A stretch of 61,906 nucleotides of DNA from Yokenella regensburgei ATCC 49455. GTDB lineage: Bacteria > Pseudomonadota > Gammaproteobacteria > Enterobacterales > Enterobacteriaceae. Numbering within the stretch: the first letter of the stretch is position 1; each line of letters opens with the position of its first letter. Location of the stretch: positions 1 to 61,906 of the forward strand of contig NZ_JMPS01000016.1 of assembly GCF_000735455.1 (NCBI RefSeq). Reading direction: 5' to 3'. Of the stretch, positions 35,476 to 45,200 are shown in pieces. The position numbers and the translations under genes were made by a program. The notes beneath the pieces were generated by a model. The model was not told the origin of the DNA and made no database searches. It saw only the letters and a list, made by a program, of their open reading frames with translations.

Positions 35476-35922
35476 GATAACTCTCTCGTCCTGGTGATAA
35501 CAGTTAAACCCGGTGCCTGATGGCACTGATGTTGCAAGTGCCGATTATCAGAGCGGAAATGACCGTCGGATATCCTCAAAACGGGTGATGATAACGTGCA
35601 AAAAAAAGATCGTTGCAGGTTGTTCCTGGCAGCCAGAACAGCGCGTCGTGAAGAAAGGGATTCATCGCCGATGGGTATTCCGGCAGGGCTACAGGAAAGA
35701 ACGCTGGCAGCGCTGGTATTCAGGGAAAGCAGGTGTAACCAGAAAGGCAACTTTGTCGGTGCGGCTCAGTACAATTTGCTCAACCCTGTTTTTTCGTCTG
35801 CGGGTAGACCACTTCCACGGTTCAACGTTGCTTCTGGACATGGATCAAATGATCCTTGCGGAATTTACACTGCCGTTGATACGTTCGGTCAACTAATATC
35901 CTCTATCAAAAGGTCAACAATA
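35476..35922. other. Spacer, no firm gene
   Basis: About 450 bp. A long open frame crosses it into the zinc-ribbon gene, but the upstream part has no recognisable protein and no ribosome site. It probably holds the divergent promoters of the ANR gene and the zinc-ribbon gene. Confidence 0.4.
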
Positions 35923-36126
35923 ATGAGCAACGTTCCATTTAAATGCCCAGGCTGTAATCACGATCTCACCGTACACACCGGAACAGAAATCAGCGATGTG
36001 GACGATGTTACCGGCACCACTTGTGCTCACTGCAGGCACACTGTCGATAAAGATGACCTTATCCAGCAGGCACGTGAACATGCCGCGATACTCGTCAGTA
36101 ATCTCCTTGATAAACACATCGGATAA
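35923..36126 (+). CDS. Small zinc-ribbon protein
   Basis: A 67-residue protein with two CxxC pairs (CPGC and CAHC) flanking an acidic segment, a zinc ribbon, followed by a helix (DDLIQQAREHAAILVSNLLD). The start ATG at 35923 follows an AAAGG ribosome site. Such proteins are common on enterobacterial mobile elements. Function unknown. Confidence 0.6.
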   Translation: MSNVPFKCPGCNHDLTVHTGTEISDVDDVTGTTCAHCRHTVDKDDLIQQAREHAAILVSNLLDKHIG

Positions 36127-36513
36127 GCGCCACCGTTTTATGCGGACATCCTCGCCAATCTCTGGGGAACAACTCACTATCAGATAAAAATGCTCGCGTT
36201 AATCCACTATTCCCGTCCGCGCTGTCGCTACGGGCGCAGCCATCGACTGAACCTGTGTTCTGAGCTGGTTAAAAGGCGATATGAAGGCTCCCCGTACAGC
36301 GCGGTTGATAATGCTCGGTGTGATGTTCGTTACGCCATGATGCTCAGAACCGGTAACACACAGCCATGCGTTGCGGATGATCTTTCTCATCGCCTGCTGA
36401 GCCCTTTCGTCGTGGGCTGCCCCCAGCGTATCAAGATTCATCATCAGTACCATTTTGCACTGAACCGTACCGGGTTTTCGGGAGACTAAACTCTCAGTGA
36501 AAGGAGACCCGAA

Positions 36514-36846
36514 ATGACATCCAGACGAGCAAACCGTTACCCACCAGAGCTGCGTGAGCGGGCTGTGAGAATGTTGCTGGAACAGCGCAGTGAATATCGT
36601 TCTGAATACGCCGCCATCAATTCCATCGCGCCAAAAATTGGCTGCAGCCCCGACACGCTCAGAGCCTGGTTACGCCAGCATGAGCGCAATAATGGCGCAG
36701 GTGACGCAGGGCTCACAAATGATGAGCGTCAGCGCCTCAAAGAGCTGGAACAGGAGGTTCGTGAGCTGCGGCGCAGCAACGATATTCTGCGCCAGGCCTC
36801 AGCTTATTTTGCGAAGGCGGAGTACGACCGCCTGTGGAAAAAATAA
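36514..36846 (+). CDS. IS3-family OrfA (IS629-like)
   Basis: 110 residues, near the IS629 OrfA length, with helix-turn-helix (AINSIAPKIGCSPDTLRAWL) and the coiled coil RLKELEQEVRELRRSNDIL ending KAEYDRLWKK. It overlaps OrfB by 13 bases with a slippery A run near the end, as needed for programmed frameshifting. Confidence 0.88.
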   Translation: MTSRRANRYPPELRERAVRMLLEQRSEYRSEYAAINSIAPKIGCSPDTLRAWLRQHERNNGAGDAGLTNDERQRLKELEQEVRELRRSNDILRQASAYFAKAEYDRLWKK

Positions 36847-37386
36847 TGCCGCTGCTGGATACCCTCAGCGGTAGTCACGGGGTCGTGCCGGTATGTCATG
36901 AGCTGAATATCGCCCCGTCGACGTACTACCGGCACCGTGAATACCGCCAGCATCCGGAGAAACGTAGTCAGCGTGACCGCCGTGACGACCAGTTGAAACC
37001 GGAAATACAGCGGGTGTATGACGAAAACTACAGTGTCTATGGCATCCGTAAAGTCTGGAGACAGTTGCAACGTGAAGGCTTCAGCGTGGCCAGATGCACC
37101 ATCGCGCGACTGATGAAGAGCATGGGCCTCGCTGGTGTGCTTCGGGGTAAAAAAGTGCGCACCACGGTCAGCCGGAAAGAAGCAGCGGCAAGCGACAGGG
37201 TAAACCGTCAGTTCGTGGCAGAACGCCCCAATCAGCTTTGGGTGGCAGATTTTACGTATGTGAGCACCTGGCAGGGGTTCGCCTACGTGGCGTTCATTAT
37301 CGATGTGTTCGCAGGCGTTATCGTGGGCTGGCGGGTGTCATCGTCGATGGAAACTTCGTTCGTGCTGGATGCGCTGAGTTTGGCAT
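36834..37386 (+). pseudogene. IS3-family OrfB (IS629-like), truncated
   Basis: The integrase starts normally (LDTLSGSHGVVPVCHELNIA) and has the first catalytic Asp in WVADFTYV, then ends at VLDALSLAF where another IS begins. The second Asp and the Glu are lost, so it is inactive. Confidence 0.85.
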
Positions 37387-37654
37387 TCACAGGTGGCTGT
37401 CCCTCTGAGCGACGTTGCTTGCGCAGGATGCCCCACACGCGTCGATAACCATAACTCGGCATATCGCTGATAATGTTGAGGATAGCCGACAGTATTCCAG
37501 CGTCAGCTTCGTTATTACGCCGGTTACCGCGCCTGTCCAGCCAGTCGGCAGAACGGTTCATCCGCAGTGACAGCTGCGCACGCGACACGCCCATGGTGCG
37601 GCTGACCAGGGCTATTCCCCGTGCTTTGGCAGCAAGGGCGCGTGCGCTATCCAT
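37376..37654 (-). pseudogene. IS2-group OrfB fragment
   Basis: [20 protein letters not shown] and on, about 90 codons of the OrfB N terminus (to PPVNAKLS), overlapping the OrfA end. The catalytic core is missing beyond the junction with the IS629-like element. Confidence 0.8.
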
Positions 37655-38068
37655 TTTCGCGACTGACCGTACTCCACTGCTTCTTTCAGGATCTCAACTT
37701 CCATTGTCTTCTTGCCCAGAAGGCGCTGGAGTTCCCGAACCTGTTTCAGTACTGCTGCAAGCTCAGAGGCAGGAACGACTTCCTCCCCGGCCGCAACGAC
37801 AGTGATGCTGCCTTCCTGGTATTGTTTCTTCCACTTGAACAGCAGGCTGGGCTAGATACCATGCAGACGAGCGACGTGGGAGACATTCATTCCTGGCTCC
37901 ATCGTCTGCTGGATAATAGCGATTTTCTCCTGAGGAGTCTTACGTTTGCGGGCTTCTTGCCCTAACAGGATCCCGGTCATCTCAAGATTGGCGTTAGTGT
38001 TAAACATATATTCAAGCCTATCTCTTATCTGGAGATACAGCTACTGTCTGGTGTTTCAGGGGGCTACA
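37380..38068 (-). mobile_element. IS2-group (IS3 family) remnant
   Basis: Lies in the opposite direction to the IS629-like element. Its left end, near 38068 (GTAGCCCCCTGAAACACCAG), resembles the IS2 end. OrfA has an internal stop and OrfB breaks at about 37376, so both elements are defective and joined end to end. Confidence 0.7.
37612..38007 (-). pseudogene. IS2-group OrfA with amber codon
   Basis: 132 codons from ATG 38007. The protein reads [20 protein letters not shown] and [10 protein letters not shown], then TAG at 37852-37854 (codon 52) where relatives have Gln, then [15 protein letters not shown] and [19 protein letters not shown] to a stop at 37612. Confidence 0.8.
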
Positions 38069-38215
38069 TCAAACCTGTAAAACGGTCAGCAGCAAAAGCA
38101 CGTTATGCATCAATCACGATATCCGCCTGGTGCCCAGGCAGCATAGGGGTAAAGCTCGCAAGCCTGCTGCTCTATGTAGCCAGCATCCCTGAAGCGCATT
38201 GCTCATAACACTGGC

Positions 38216-38404
38216 ATGGAAAAACGAACTCAGTCAGAAGGATACCCGATGGCAGACTACCGAATTTTACTTAACAGCGTACTGTTGTTGAGTGGATGTA
38301 CGTCCGCTCCCGTTAAACAGGTTCGCACTCTGGCTGGCCTGGAACCTGCGACAGTTCCACTGGCCGAGTATTCTGAAAGCGGTCACCAGCTCAATTGCGA
38401 CTGA
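38216..38404 (+). CDS. Possible small lipoprotein
   Basis: A 62-residue frame whose middle, MADYRILLNSVLLLSGCTSA (internal ATG at codon 12), is a good lipoprotein signal with lipobox LSGC. The mature part is only about 35 residues. It may be a truncated lipoprotein of a CP4-type prophage. Not recognised further. Confidence 0.35.
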   Translation: MEKRTQSEGYPMADYRILLNSVLLLSGCTSAPVKQVRTLAGLEPATVPLAEYSESGHQLNCD

Positions 38405-38663
38405 AAAGGCGTCGCCGACAATTGCCTGCATACCGATCCGGCTGAGCTCAGCAATCCCCCACCAGCAGTCAGCAGGCCACTACGGCGAATATAGCCACAG
38501 TCCTTCCGCCCCAGCTCGCTCGTTACTCCCGGTCTGACTGAACCGAAAGTCATCACATCAGTATCCTGATATCATAAAAACATCAGTCCGTGATTGAAAA
38601 AGTATCGGGAAAGCCATACACAGGAAGAGGGTGAGATAACCCATTGTCTATGAAAAGGGAAAT

Positions 38664-38888
38664 ATGATGTCTAACGTATACGTTGAACCACAACCAACCG
38701 GACGCCTGGAAGGCTCAGCCATTACTCACTATACCCTCGAGCACGTTCATGGTGTAAGCATTGATGGAAAAAGTCACGCAACACAGCAAAGCGCTATTGA
38801 TGCAGCAAAAGCAAAAGGATTTAAACCTTTGGTTGCGCACGTCAGAAATACCAACAAAGGTAACCCCGAGCACTGGCGTGCTGCCTGA
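38664..38888 (+). CDS. Small hypothetical island protein
   Basis: A 74-residue soluble protein, SNVYVEPQPTGRLEGSAITH and on to NPEHWRAA. AAGGGAAAT before ATG is a fair ribosome site; either of two adjacent ATG codons may be used. The pattern (strand, helix with AIDAAKAKGFKPLVAHVRN) is compact, and it lies 220 bp upstream of the YfjI-type gene. No family is recognised with confidence. Confidence 0.5.
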   Translation: MMSNVYVEPQPTGRLEGSAITHYTLEHVHGVSIDGKSHATQQSAIDAAKAKGFKPLVAHVRNTNKGNPEHWRAA

Positions 38889-39107
38889 TAGTTACCGCCT
38901 TCTAAAGCCCTTCAGGGCTTTTCTCCACCATCCTCCCTGCCTCTTACCTTTTCCCCAGGCAACGACCTTATGCAGTTGTACCACGCTCTAAATCACCGTG
39001 TAGCAATTCCGCAGGTGCCATGATTCCATTCATCCAGTCTGAAAATAATTTAGTGGCTCACGACACTTTGTTTTATGCTTCGCTTACAATTCAAAAAGGA
39101 AGACAAC

Positions 39108-40730
39108 GTGAAGAAAAGTGATTTTCAATGGGTCAAACTCTCTACCCGAGCAGAGCGCTCAGAATTTGCTAATGAGCAGCCGCTGCCCCCTTATCCTGAA
39201 CATCTGTTTTCTGTGGCATTATCAGAGCCGCTTAATGAACTCCATCGTAATACGCGTATTCCGGATGAGCTGACGGGGAATATCGTTCTCAGTGCGGCTT
39301 CCCTGGCATGCCAGTCCCTTATCGAAGTGATTCATCCTCATACCAGTGTGCCTGAGCCTTGCTCTCTTTATTTTTTTACCATCGCTGAATCCGGTGCTGG
39401 GAAATCAACAATCAAAAACAAGGTTATGAAACCCTTTTATGATTTTGACGAGAAAATGCGGCTTGAGCACATCAAACAAATGTCAGCATATGATGCAAAA
39501 TTTGAAATCTGGAAATGTAAGCGAAAAGCACTTGTCAGGAATCTGAACAAAGCTATTGACAGGAACTATTCTGGTGAACCTGAATCTCGGGAACTTGAGA
39601 AACATAACAAAGCCAGACCTCATCCTCCGATACTTCCTCAGATTATTTATAACGATACCTCAGCAACCGATTTAATTCAGGGGCTCAGCCAGTATTCTGA
39701 CGCAGGGCTAATCACTGATGAAGCCATTACCTATTTTGGTAGCAGACCAAAAAGTAAAATCGGATTTTTAAACAATGCCTGGGACGGTAGCCCCTACCAT
39801 TTTCGACGTTCAGGTAAAACAGACTGTCATTTTACGCCCTGCTTAACCGCCTCTCTGATGACACAAACGGCTATCTTTGATGGTTTTATGGAAGCCCACG
39901 GCGACGTTTTCAAAGAGAGCGGTTTTCTGTCACGCTTTTTGTTTTCCAGAATTGATGATCTTAAACACTTTGCTGAAGGTACTCATTCCAGTAAAACCAC
40001 CTGGTCTGCAATAAATAACTTCCACCAGTTATTGAATGACCTTCTTGATAAGAAGAAAACCAGAATTGATGAACAGACTACCACCAGAAAACAACTGAGA
40101 CTATCCCCTGCCGCAACGACGCTCTGGGAAAAACATCGGGAGCAATTATTGCTAAAGATGGTACCCGCAGGTGAGCTTTACTATATTCGTGATTTCGCTG
40201 CAAAAGCCAGCGCTAACGTATTGCGATTATCCGCTATCTTCCAGTATCTGAGCAATGAATGTGAGGAGGAAATCAACGAAGATATCATGCAAAACTGTAC
40301 GGGAATTATCGACTGGTATCTGAATGCGATTAACCGGATATTCTTTTACACGCCAGAACGCCTTCGTTTCATTCAGGATGTTAAAAAGTTATACCGCTTT
40401 ATTTTAAACGGCTGTATTAAAAACAAGAATAGCCGCTTTATAACATTCAGTGAGATTGAGCAGCTTGGACCTAATAACCTCCGCAGACTAGAAAAACTCA
40501 TGCCGGTGTTGAATCATTTGATCGGTCAGGGTGAAGTAAAAATCCGCAGGGATACACTTAACGAAACAATCATGCTCGTCGCAAGAAACCACGAAGGTCT
40601 TTACCTGATGCCTGGAAACAAGAGGTCTGACAACATTCAGGAAGCGGACTCTACGCCTTTCACTCCGAACTTTTACATTGACCTTGAAGATATCAGGCTA
40701 AACACGAAGCAAGAAACGAAATCTGGTTAG
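39108..40730 (+). CDS. YfjI-type DUF3987 protein (satellite replication-like)
   Basis: A 540-residue protein if started at GTG 39108, which has AAAAGGA upstream; an ATG at 39075 has no such site. A P-loop-like motif AESGAGKSTIKN (about residues 103-114 from the earlier start) is followed by the acidic TDEAITYFGS and ends with a helical C-terminal domain, the plan of the DUF3987 family (YfjI of CP4-57). Related proteins look like helicase-primase replication components of P4-like satellites. With AlpA and the Gp2-like protein it forms the core of such an element. A strong terminator follows. Confidence 0.82.
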   Translation: MKKSDFQWVKLSTRAERSEFANEQPLPPYPEHLFSVALSEPLNELHRNTRIPDELTGNIVLSAASLACQSLIEVIHPHTSVPEPCSLYFFTIAESGAGKSTIKNKVMKPFYDFDEKMRLEHIKQMSAYDAKFEIWKCKRKALVRNLNKAIDRNYSGEPESRELEKHNKARPHPPILPQIIYNDTSATDLIQGLSQYSDAGLITDEAITYFGSRPKSKIGFLNNAWDGSPYHFRRSGKTDCHFTPCLTASLMTQTAIFDGFMEAHGDVFKESGFLSRFLFSRIDDLKHFAEGTHSSKTTWSAINNFHQLLNDLLDKKKTRIDEQTTTRKQLRLSPAATTLWEKHREQLLLKMVPAGELYYIRDFAAKASANVLRLSAIFQYLSNECEEEINEDIMQNCTGIIDWYLNAINRIFFYTPERLRFIQDVKKLYRFILNGCIKNKNSRFITFSEIEQLGPNNLRRLEKLMPVLNHLIGQGEVKIRRDTLNETIMLVARNHEGLYLMPGNKRSDNIQEADSTPFTPNFYIDLEDIRLNTKQETKSG

Positions 40731-40817
40731 TTTCATATGAAACACCTGAACATCACATAGCATGAGTACATAAAACAGCCATTTTTTACTAAAAACCTGT
40801 AAATTAACTTAATGAAA

Positions 40818-40846
40818 TCCGCTAAAATACCCTTTTTAGCGGGTTT
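40818..40846 (+). terminator. Rho-independent terminator
   Basis: CCGCTAAAA and TTTTAGCGG make a 9-bp stem with a six-base loop, followed by GTTTTAAAT. It lies 88 bp after the YfjI-type gene and suits transcription from it; the A/T-rich stem may also serve the other direction. Confidence 0.8.
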
Positions 40847-41036
40847 TAAATCATTAATTTATTAACTCAAAACAAATTTCGATTAAAAAGCATACAGAAG
40901 CGAGAGCGCAGGCTGTGGCAGCAAACCAGGGGAAATGGATGTTTCAGGTCTAATCGAAAGCCTTAAATGAAAGGTTCTGTCATTTTTCAGGTGATACTCG
41001 TTTTACAGAAATGTTATATTTAATAACAAATACACA

Positions 41037-41270
41037 TTATTCTATAAAGCTGGCATCACCACGAGATATTGCAATACGCTCCAGCACCCAGGCCTCGATT
41101 TCACTTTTCAGCCAACGGGAGCTACGCCCGAGTTTAATCGGTTTAGGAAACTCACCCAGTGAAATCAGTTTATAAAACCATTTGTCACTTAAACCCGTGA
41201 ACTCAGTGATAAAAACCATATCCACGAGTTTATCACTCAGCAGACCGGTATTACTGTTAGCAGTTGTCAT
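41037..41270 (-). CDS. alpA: AlpA-family regulator/excisionase
   Basis: A 77-residue MerR-like DNA-binding protein. The core LVDMVFITEFTGLSDKWFYK and LGEFPKPIKLGRSSRWLKSE is typical of AlpA/excisionase proteins, which activate integrase genes and excision of P4-like elements. It faces away from the YfjI-type gene across a spacer of about 300 bp. No integrase gene remains in the window. Confidence 0.85.
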   Translation of the reverse strand: MTTANSNTGLLSDKLVDMVFITEFTGLSDKWFYKLISLGEFPKPIKLGRSSRWLKSEIEAWVLERIAISRGDASFIE

Positions 41271-41388
41271 GACGTTTTCTCTGTCTTGAGGAAAGGGAAG
41301 ACAGGAGCACCGACATCAGTGAATATGTTGTAGAGGCGGCACTCTGTCATAACATCTGCTGTACGGGTAAAAAAATACTTACACTCAA

Positions 41389-42006
41389 TCAGTACTGACT
41401 GCAGCCAAAGTTACGCTGGCCGTCTGAATAGTCTTTGCTGTATTCTTTAGCCAGGTAATTAATACGCATCATCACTGCTTCGTACTGTGTGGTAAAATCA
41501 GCGCTATTTTTACTCAGGTGGTAATAACAGTTAGCCGGAAACTCCACCAGTGAGTAATACTGTGAATGGTTAAGCTCCAGTGCCCGTACCCAGGCTTCCA
41601 TAATCATCAACGCCAGATTATGCGAATACTCACCGTTCACTGACCGGTAATTCCCCGGGTACGCATAGTTTTCGCGATTGAGCAGTAATGCCACGTGATA
41701 GTGTTTCTTACTCATACGACTGAATTCACGCGCCCAGATATGACGAACACGACACGGATGGATGCGTTTACCGGCATTCTTTCTCTTCAGTAAATCAGCT
41801 TCAATCTGAGCTTTCAGAGAGACAATGAATCGGGTGATTAACGATGAGTCTGAATTATACGAGTCTGTATCGAACTCTGGCAATCGTAAATCCACTCGCA
41901 ATACCAGCGTACGGGAATATTCATTAATCGATTTATTCAGTGTATCCTGGATACGTTTAACATAGGTTCTGTTCAGTGGGTAATGGCTGTGTGTATGAAT
42001 ACTCAT
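41389..42006 (-). CDS. Inovirus Gp2-like protein (YfjJ/YagK type)
   Basis: A 205-residue protein of the inovirus Gp2-like family found in CP4-type prophages. The HIWAREFSRMSKKHYHVALLLNR segment contains the two-His-type motif of HUH nickases, and a later Tyr is available, so a replication-initiator role is possible. Members are normally next to alpA, as here, with 118 bp between them. The AT-rich repeats just upstream (42243-42410) would be a fitting origin, but this is inference. Confidence 0.75.
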   Translation of the reverse strand: MSIHTHSHYPLNRTYVKRIQDTLNKSINEYSRTLVLRVDLRLPEFDTDSYNSDSSLITRFIVSLKAQIEADLLKRKNAGKRIHPCRVRHIWAREFSRMSKKHYHVALLLNRENYAYPGNYRSVNGEYSHNLALMIMEAWVRALELNHSQYYSLVEFPANCYYHLSKNSADFTTQYEAVMMRINYLAKEYSKDYSDGQRNFGCSQY

Positions 42007-42242
42007 GAGTCATGTCCTTACATTAGTTGTTCAATAAGATACAAGGATGGAATAATAAATTACTTTCATGAAATACCGGAGATGGGATAAATGCACGGGG
42101 TAATGGATTTACAGATATGAGGTCTAAAAAACCACTGCAGTAACTTTAGTTATGCAGAGTATGTATAACAATGAGCATTATTCTGAGCACGTATTCAATA
42201 CTGAGCCATTCTGTTATTACAATGATTGCACTAACACACTTC
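42007..42242. other. Upstream region of the Gp2-like gene
   Basis: About 235 bp, AT-rich, with no firm gene. A 96-residue frame (42152-42442) starts here and runs through the repeats; its protein has an eight-residue period because of the 24-bp repeats, and I do not count it as a gene. Confidence 0.4.
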
Positions 42243-42410
42243 TCATTCAGCGTAGTGATACCATCTTAATGCTTTGCAACAACGTTACATTAATGACTTA
42301 TAACAATACTCTCTTAATATATTTCATTGATATTTCTCTAACACATTTTACAGATAGCCTTCTAATATGTTTTATAGATAGTCTTCTACATAGTTATTCT
42401 ATATGGTTAT
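42243..42410 (+). repeat. 24-bp degenerate tandem repeat array
   Basis: Seven consecutive 24-bp units beginning at 42243, 42267, 42291, 42315, 42339, 42363 and 42387. Most start TAAT or TAAC and several end in TCTTC or TCTC. Units 42339 and 42363 differ at few positions. The array is very AT-rich. A terminator stands 250 bp downstream on the same strand. Confidence 0.8.
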
Positions 42411-42913
42411 ATTACCAAACCGACATCAACCTCCCTCTTTAACCACTGAAATGCAATAGAAGAAGAAAACCATAAAAACACCAATTAGTTTATCAAATAA
42501 CCCTTTGTTTAAACTCTCAAGTTAGCATCAAATTTACATATAATTAAACACACCAAAACAAAATGAAAATGATGCATCAGTTCTGCTGTACCCGCATCCC
42601 TCTGACAGCATTGAAAATTTACATTCAAAAATATTTAAGACCTATATTACCTAGGTGATAACGGCAGCAGAAATGCTGCCATTTTTTATTTCACTCACGG
42701 AGGTTAATGTGTCTGATAAGAACGTTCGGGGTTCAGATACCCTGAAGATGCCGTTATTCCCTCACGCCGGTAAACAGCCCTGTAAAATACCTTTGTGCAT
42801 GCCTCTCCCGCTACGATGCGGCCATATTTCCTGTTCTGGTATCAGAATCATATTCATACACGGCCCGCCTGTTCATTCAGGCAGCTATTTATGCCAGTAA
42901 CCAGGAGAGAAAA
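42411..42913. other. AT-rich gap with terminator, no gene
   Basis: About 500 bp with no firm gene. It holds the terminator at 42663-42688 and then GC-richer sequence before the zinc-ribbon gene. A plus-strand frame at 42655-42900 has no recognisable product. Confidence 0.4.
42663..42688 (+). terminator. Strong rho-independent terminator
   Basis: GGCAGCA-GAAA-TGCTGCC, a perfect 7-bp GC-rich stem with a GAAA tetraloop, followed by ATTTTTTATT. It implies a rightward transcript ending here, although no gene is recognised upstream on that strand apart from the repeat array. Confidence 0.88.
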
Positions 42914-43210
42914 ATGCATTGTCCGAATTGTGGATCGTCTGACATCAGGCTGCGCCATGTGGGTAAAAAAACAGGTGTGGTGATTGGCGCGACTGCCGGG
43001 GGACTGGCTGGTCTTGAAGGGGCTTCTGCCGGTGTGATGATTGGCTCTGCAGTTCCCGTGGTTGGCACACTGGCCGGTGGGCACATTGGTTTTCCGTCCG
43101 GTGCCTGTGCCGGCGCAGTGGCGGGGTCCGTTGCCGGTGAAAAGCTGGACGGGACAATATTTGATGAATATGGCTGCACGCGCTGCGAACATACCTTCAA
43201 TGAGCCTTAA
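42914..43210 (+). CDS. Zinc-ribbon/glycine-zipper membrane protein
   Basis: A 98-residue protein. CPNC near the start and CTRC near the end form a zinc ribbon; the Gly-rich middle (IGATAGGLAGLEGASAGVMIGS and further GxxxG repeats) is a glycine-zipper stretch that could insert in or lie on a membrane. It has an AGGAGAGA ribosome site. Similar proteins occur on plasmids; function is unknown. Confidence 0.65.
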   Translation: MHCPNCGSSDIRLRHVGKKTGVVIGATAGGLAGLEGASAGVMIGSAVPVVGTLAGGHIGFPSGACAGAVAGSVAGEKLDGTIFDEYGCTRCEHTFNEP

Positions 43211-43359
43211 CACTCAGTAATATCAACCGTAAGCAGCACCGGGCACAGCGCCCGGTGTTTTCTGAACCAGGACGGCACGGCATTTTATCCATCCGCCCAC
43301 ACGGTCAGCGTCATTTCTGCTGCTGGCGGCCATCGTGACTTTCGAAGGGACTTCTTATC

Positions 43360-43650
43360 GTGAGGAGAGATGCAGTTTACGTACTGCCAGGTCTCGCTGA
43401 TGAATATGTTTCTGAAGCAGCGTCAGGGCGGCCATGCTGCGATGGCCAGCAATTTCATCATCCGGAATGACCATAACGTCAACCAGCGGGAAAGTACTGC
43501 TGTAGAGTTTGCCTGCCAGCGCTTACCCATATAGAACAGCACCGGTATCACCAGAGGCAGTTTTTCATGCCCTGCCTCCGGGTGGCGCTGCATGGCAGCC
43601 ACCGCATACGTGAATTACCGTCATTTTGGATACGCCTGCCAGGCGTGCAG
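43360..43650 (-). pseudogene. Rpn-family nuclease remnant
   Basis: On the minus strand, pieces read YAVAAMQRHPEAGHEKLPLV and IPVLFY, then in another frame [20 protein letters not shown] and [13 protein letters not shown], all from the Rpn/YhgA recombination-promoting nuclease family. The frames are broken and both ends are missing. Confidence 0.75.
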
Positions 43651-43752
43651 TTTCTCGCCGCGTTTTTCCGTTACCAGGCGCAGAGTGCGTATCAGTTCGG
43701 GAAAAAGAGCAGGCGGTAAAGTGAGTGTGAGGGAAGCCGCCTGCCCTCGCTC

Positions 43753-45198
43753 TTAGTTCAGGTCAACGTCTTTGTAGCCAAAGAACCACGTTAGAATGAA
43801 ACCACATGCGTAGGTGATCACTACGCCGGTAGCGTAAACCCCCATTCCTGCATAAATACCCTGACTGGAGGTCATTAGCGGCAGCGAAACCAAACCTGAG
43901 GGGCCGAATACGGTGTTCAGGCCAACGGGCAATCCCAGCCAGGCAACCAGGCCGATAAAGAAGCCGCCGCAGGCGCCACCAAGACAGGCGGTCACGAACG
44001 GTTTGACACGAGGTAGTGTCACGGCATAGATCAGCGGCTCACCCACACCCAGCAGACCAGGGATAATCGCACCCTTCACCTGATTACGTGTGACTGAATC
44101 TTTCCCCGCGCGGCAGTACAGCGCCAGCGCCGCGCCAACCTGGCCGCCACCTGCCATCGCCAGAATCGGGAATAACGAGTTAAAACCCTGCGCATCCATC
44201 AGCGCGAAGTAAACCGGAATAAAGCCCTGGTGTACGCCGAAGACCACCGCTATCAGGAACAGCCCTGCCAGCACCGCGCAGCCAAAAGGATTACCGTTCA
44301 GGTGCAGGAACAGCCAGGACATTCCTTTAAACAGTTCGCCGCCGAACGGCATAATCAGCGTAAAGGTCAACGCACCGGTGATAAGCAACGTCAGCAGAGA
44401 AGTGACGATCATATCCAGATTATCCGGGACAATCCTGCGAACCTGTCGTTCAATCCATGCCCCCAGAATTGCTGCAATCAGCACGCCGATAATATTGCCG
44501 CGCGGATCGATTCCCATTCCGAAAAAGTTATCGATCCCGGAGAAATAGCCTGCCGTCGCCTCCGGGTTATAACCCAGCAGGAACAACGAAGCGATGATCG
44601 CCCCATTGACGCCCGACCCGCCAAACGCTTTTTGTGCGTTATACCCAATCAGGATCGGCAGGAAGGTAAACAGGCCTTTGCCGAAAATTTTCATGTAACC
44701 AACGATATGCACGATGGTCGCATTTTTTACAGCGGTGTCCGCGAGCAGGCTTTGTTCAATTAACGTCGCAAAGCCCAATAGCATACCGGCGGCGATAAAG
44801 CCGGGGATCAGCGGCGTAAAGATAGTGGCGAACCTGGCGAGGAACTGATGCACCACGCTGTTTTGCTTCGCCTTCATTTTCTGTCTGATGTCGCTGGCAA
44901 CGGAGCCAACGCCCGGCTGCACAGATGAAGTCGGATCTCCCTCCCTGGCCAGCATCGTGTTCATCATCTCCGCTGCCGTCTGTGCTTTGCCTGGACCAAG
45001 AATAATTTGCAACTGGTCGTCGGAGTTTATCACGCCCAACACGCCGTCAAGCGCTTTAAGTTTGCCGTGTTCGATCAGTTGATCATTAACGAGCGTCAAA
45101 CGCAGACGGGTCATGCAATGCCCACAGTTAGTGATATTATTTTTAGTGCCAACCAAATCAAGGATCGTGGCAATTAAGTGTTCCGTAATCTTAGCCAT
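43753..45198 (-). CDS. murP: MurNAc-specific PTS enzyme IIBC
   Basis: A 481-residue PTS permease that imports N-acetylmuramic acid as MurNAc 6-phosphate. The IIB domain is N-terminal (about 1-90) with the phosphorylated Cys in [11 protein letters not shown]; the IIC domain follows (about 120-475) with some ten spans and motifs [16 protein letters not shown] and [12 protein letters not shown]. Length matches E. coli MurP (474). It begins two bases after murQ ends, so the two form an operon. MurP lacks its own IIA domain and relies on Crr. Confidence 0.9.
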   Translation of the reverse strand: MAKITEHLIATILDLVGTKNNITNCGHCMTRLRLTLVNDQLIEHGKLKALDGVLGVINSDDQLQIILGPGKAQTAAEMMNTMLAREGDPTSSVQPGVGSVASDIRQKMKAKQNSVVHQFLARFATIFTPLIPGFIAAGMLLGFATLIEQSLLADTAVKNATIVHIVGYMKIFGKGLFTFLPILIGYNAQKAFGGSGVNGAIIASLFLLGYNPEATAGYFSGIDNFFGMGIDPRGNIIGVLIAAILGAWIERQVRRIVPDNLDMIVTSLLTLLITGALTFTLIMPFGGELFKGMSWLFLHLNGNPFGCAVLAGLFLIAVVFGVHQGFIPVYFALMDAQGFNSLFPILAMAGGGQVGAALALYCRAGKDSVTRNQVKGAIIPGLLGVGEPLIYAVTLPRVKPFVTACLGGACGGFFIGLVAWLGLPVGLNTVFGPSGLVSLPLMTSSQGIYAGMGVYATGVVITYACGFILTWFFGYKDVDLN

Positions 45199-45200
45199 TG

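Larger units (their letters stand above)
36458..37386 (+). mobile_element. IS629-like (IS3 family) element, truncated
   Basis: Begins with TGAACCGTACCGGGTTTTCG, an IS51-group terminal repeat, and contains complete OrfA and about 185 codons of OrfB. It is cut by the IS2-group remnant at about 37380. The right end is absent. Confidence 0.8.

Noticed and set aside
36190..36489. Overlapping frames before the IS629-like element
   Set aside because: Neither strand gives a recognisable product or ribosome site; likely the flank of the insertion.
42243..42410. CRISPR array
   Set aside because: Units are contiguous 24-bp degenerate repeats without spacers and without cas genes nearby.
44230..44763. 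177-residue rightward frame inside murP
   Set aside because: It is antisense to well-conserved murP codons and has the Gln/Arg/Asn composition of a shadow frame.
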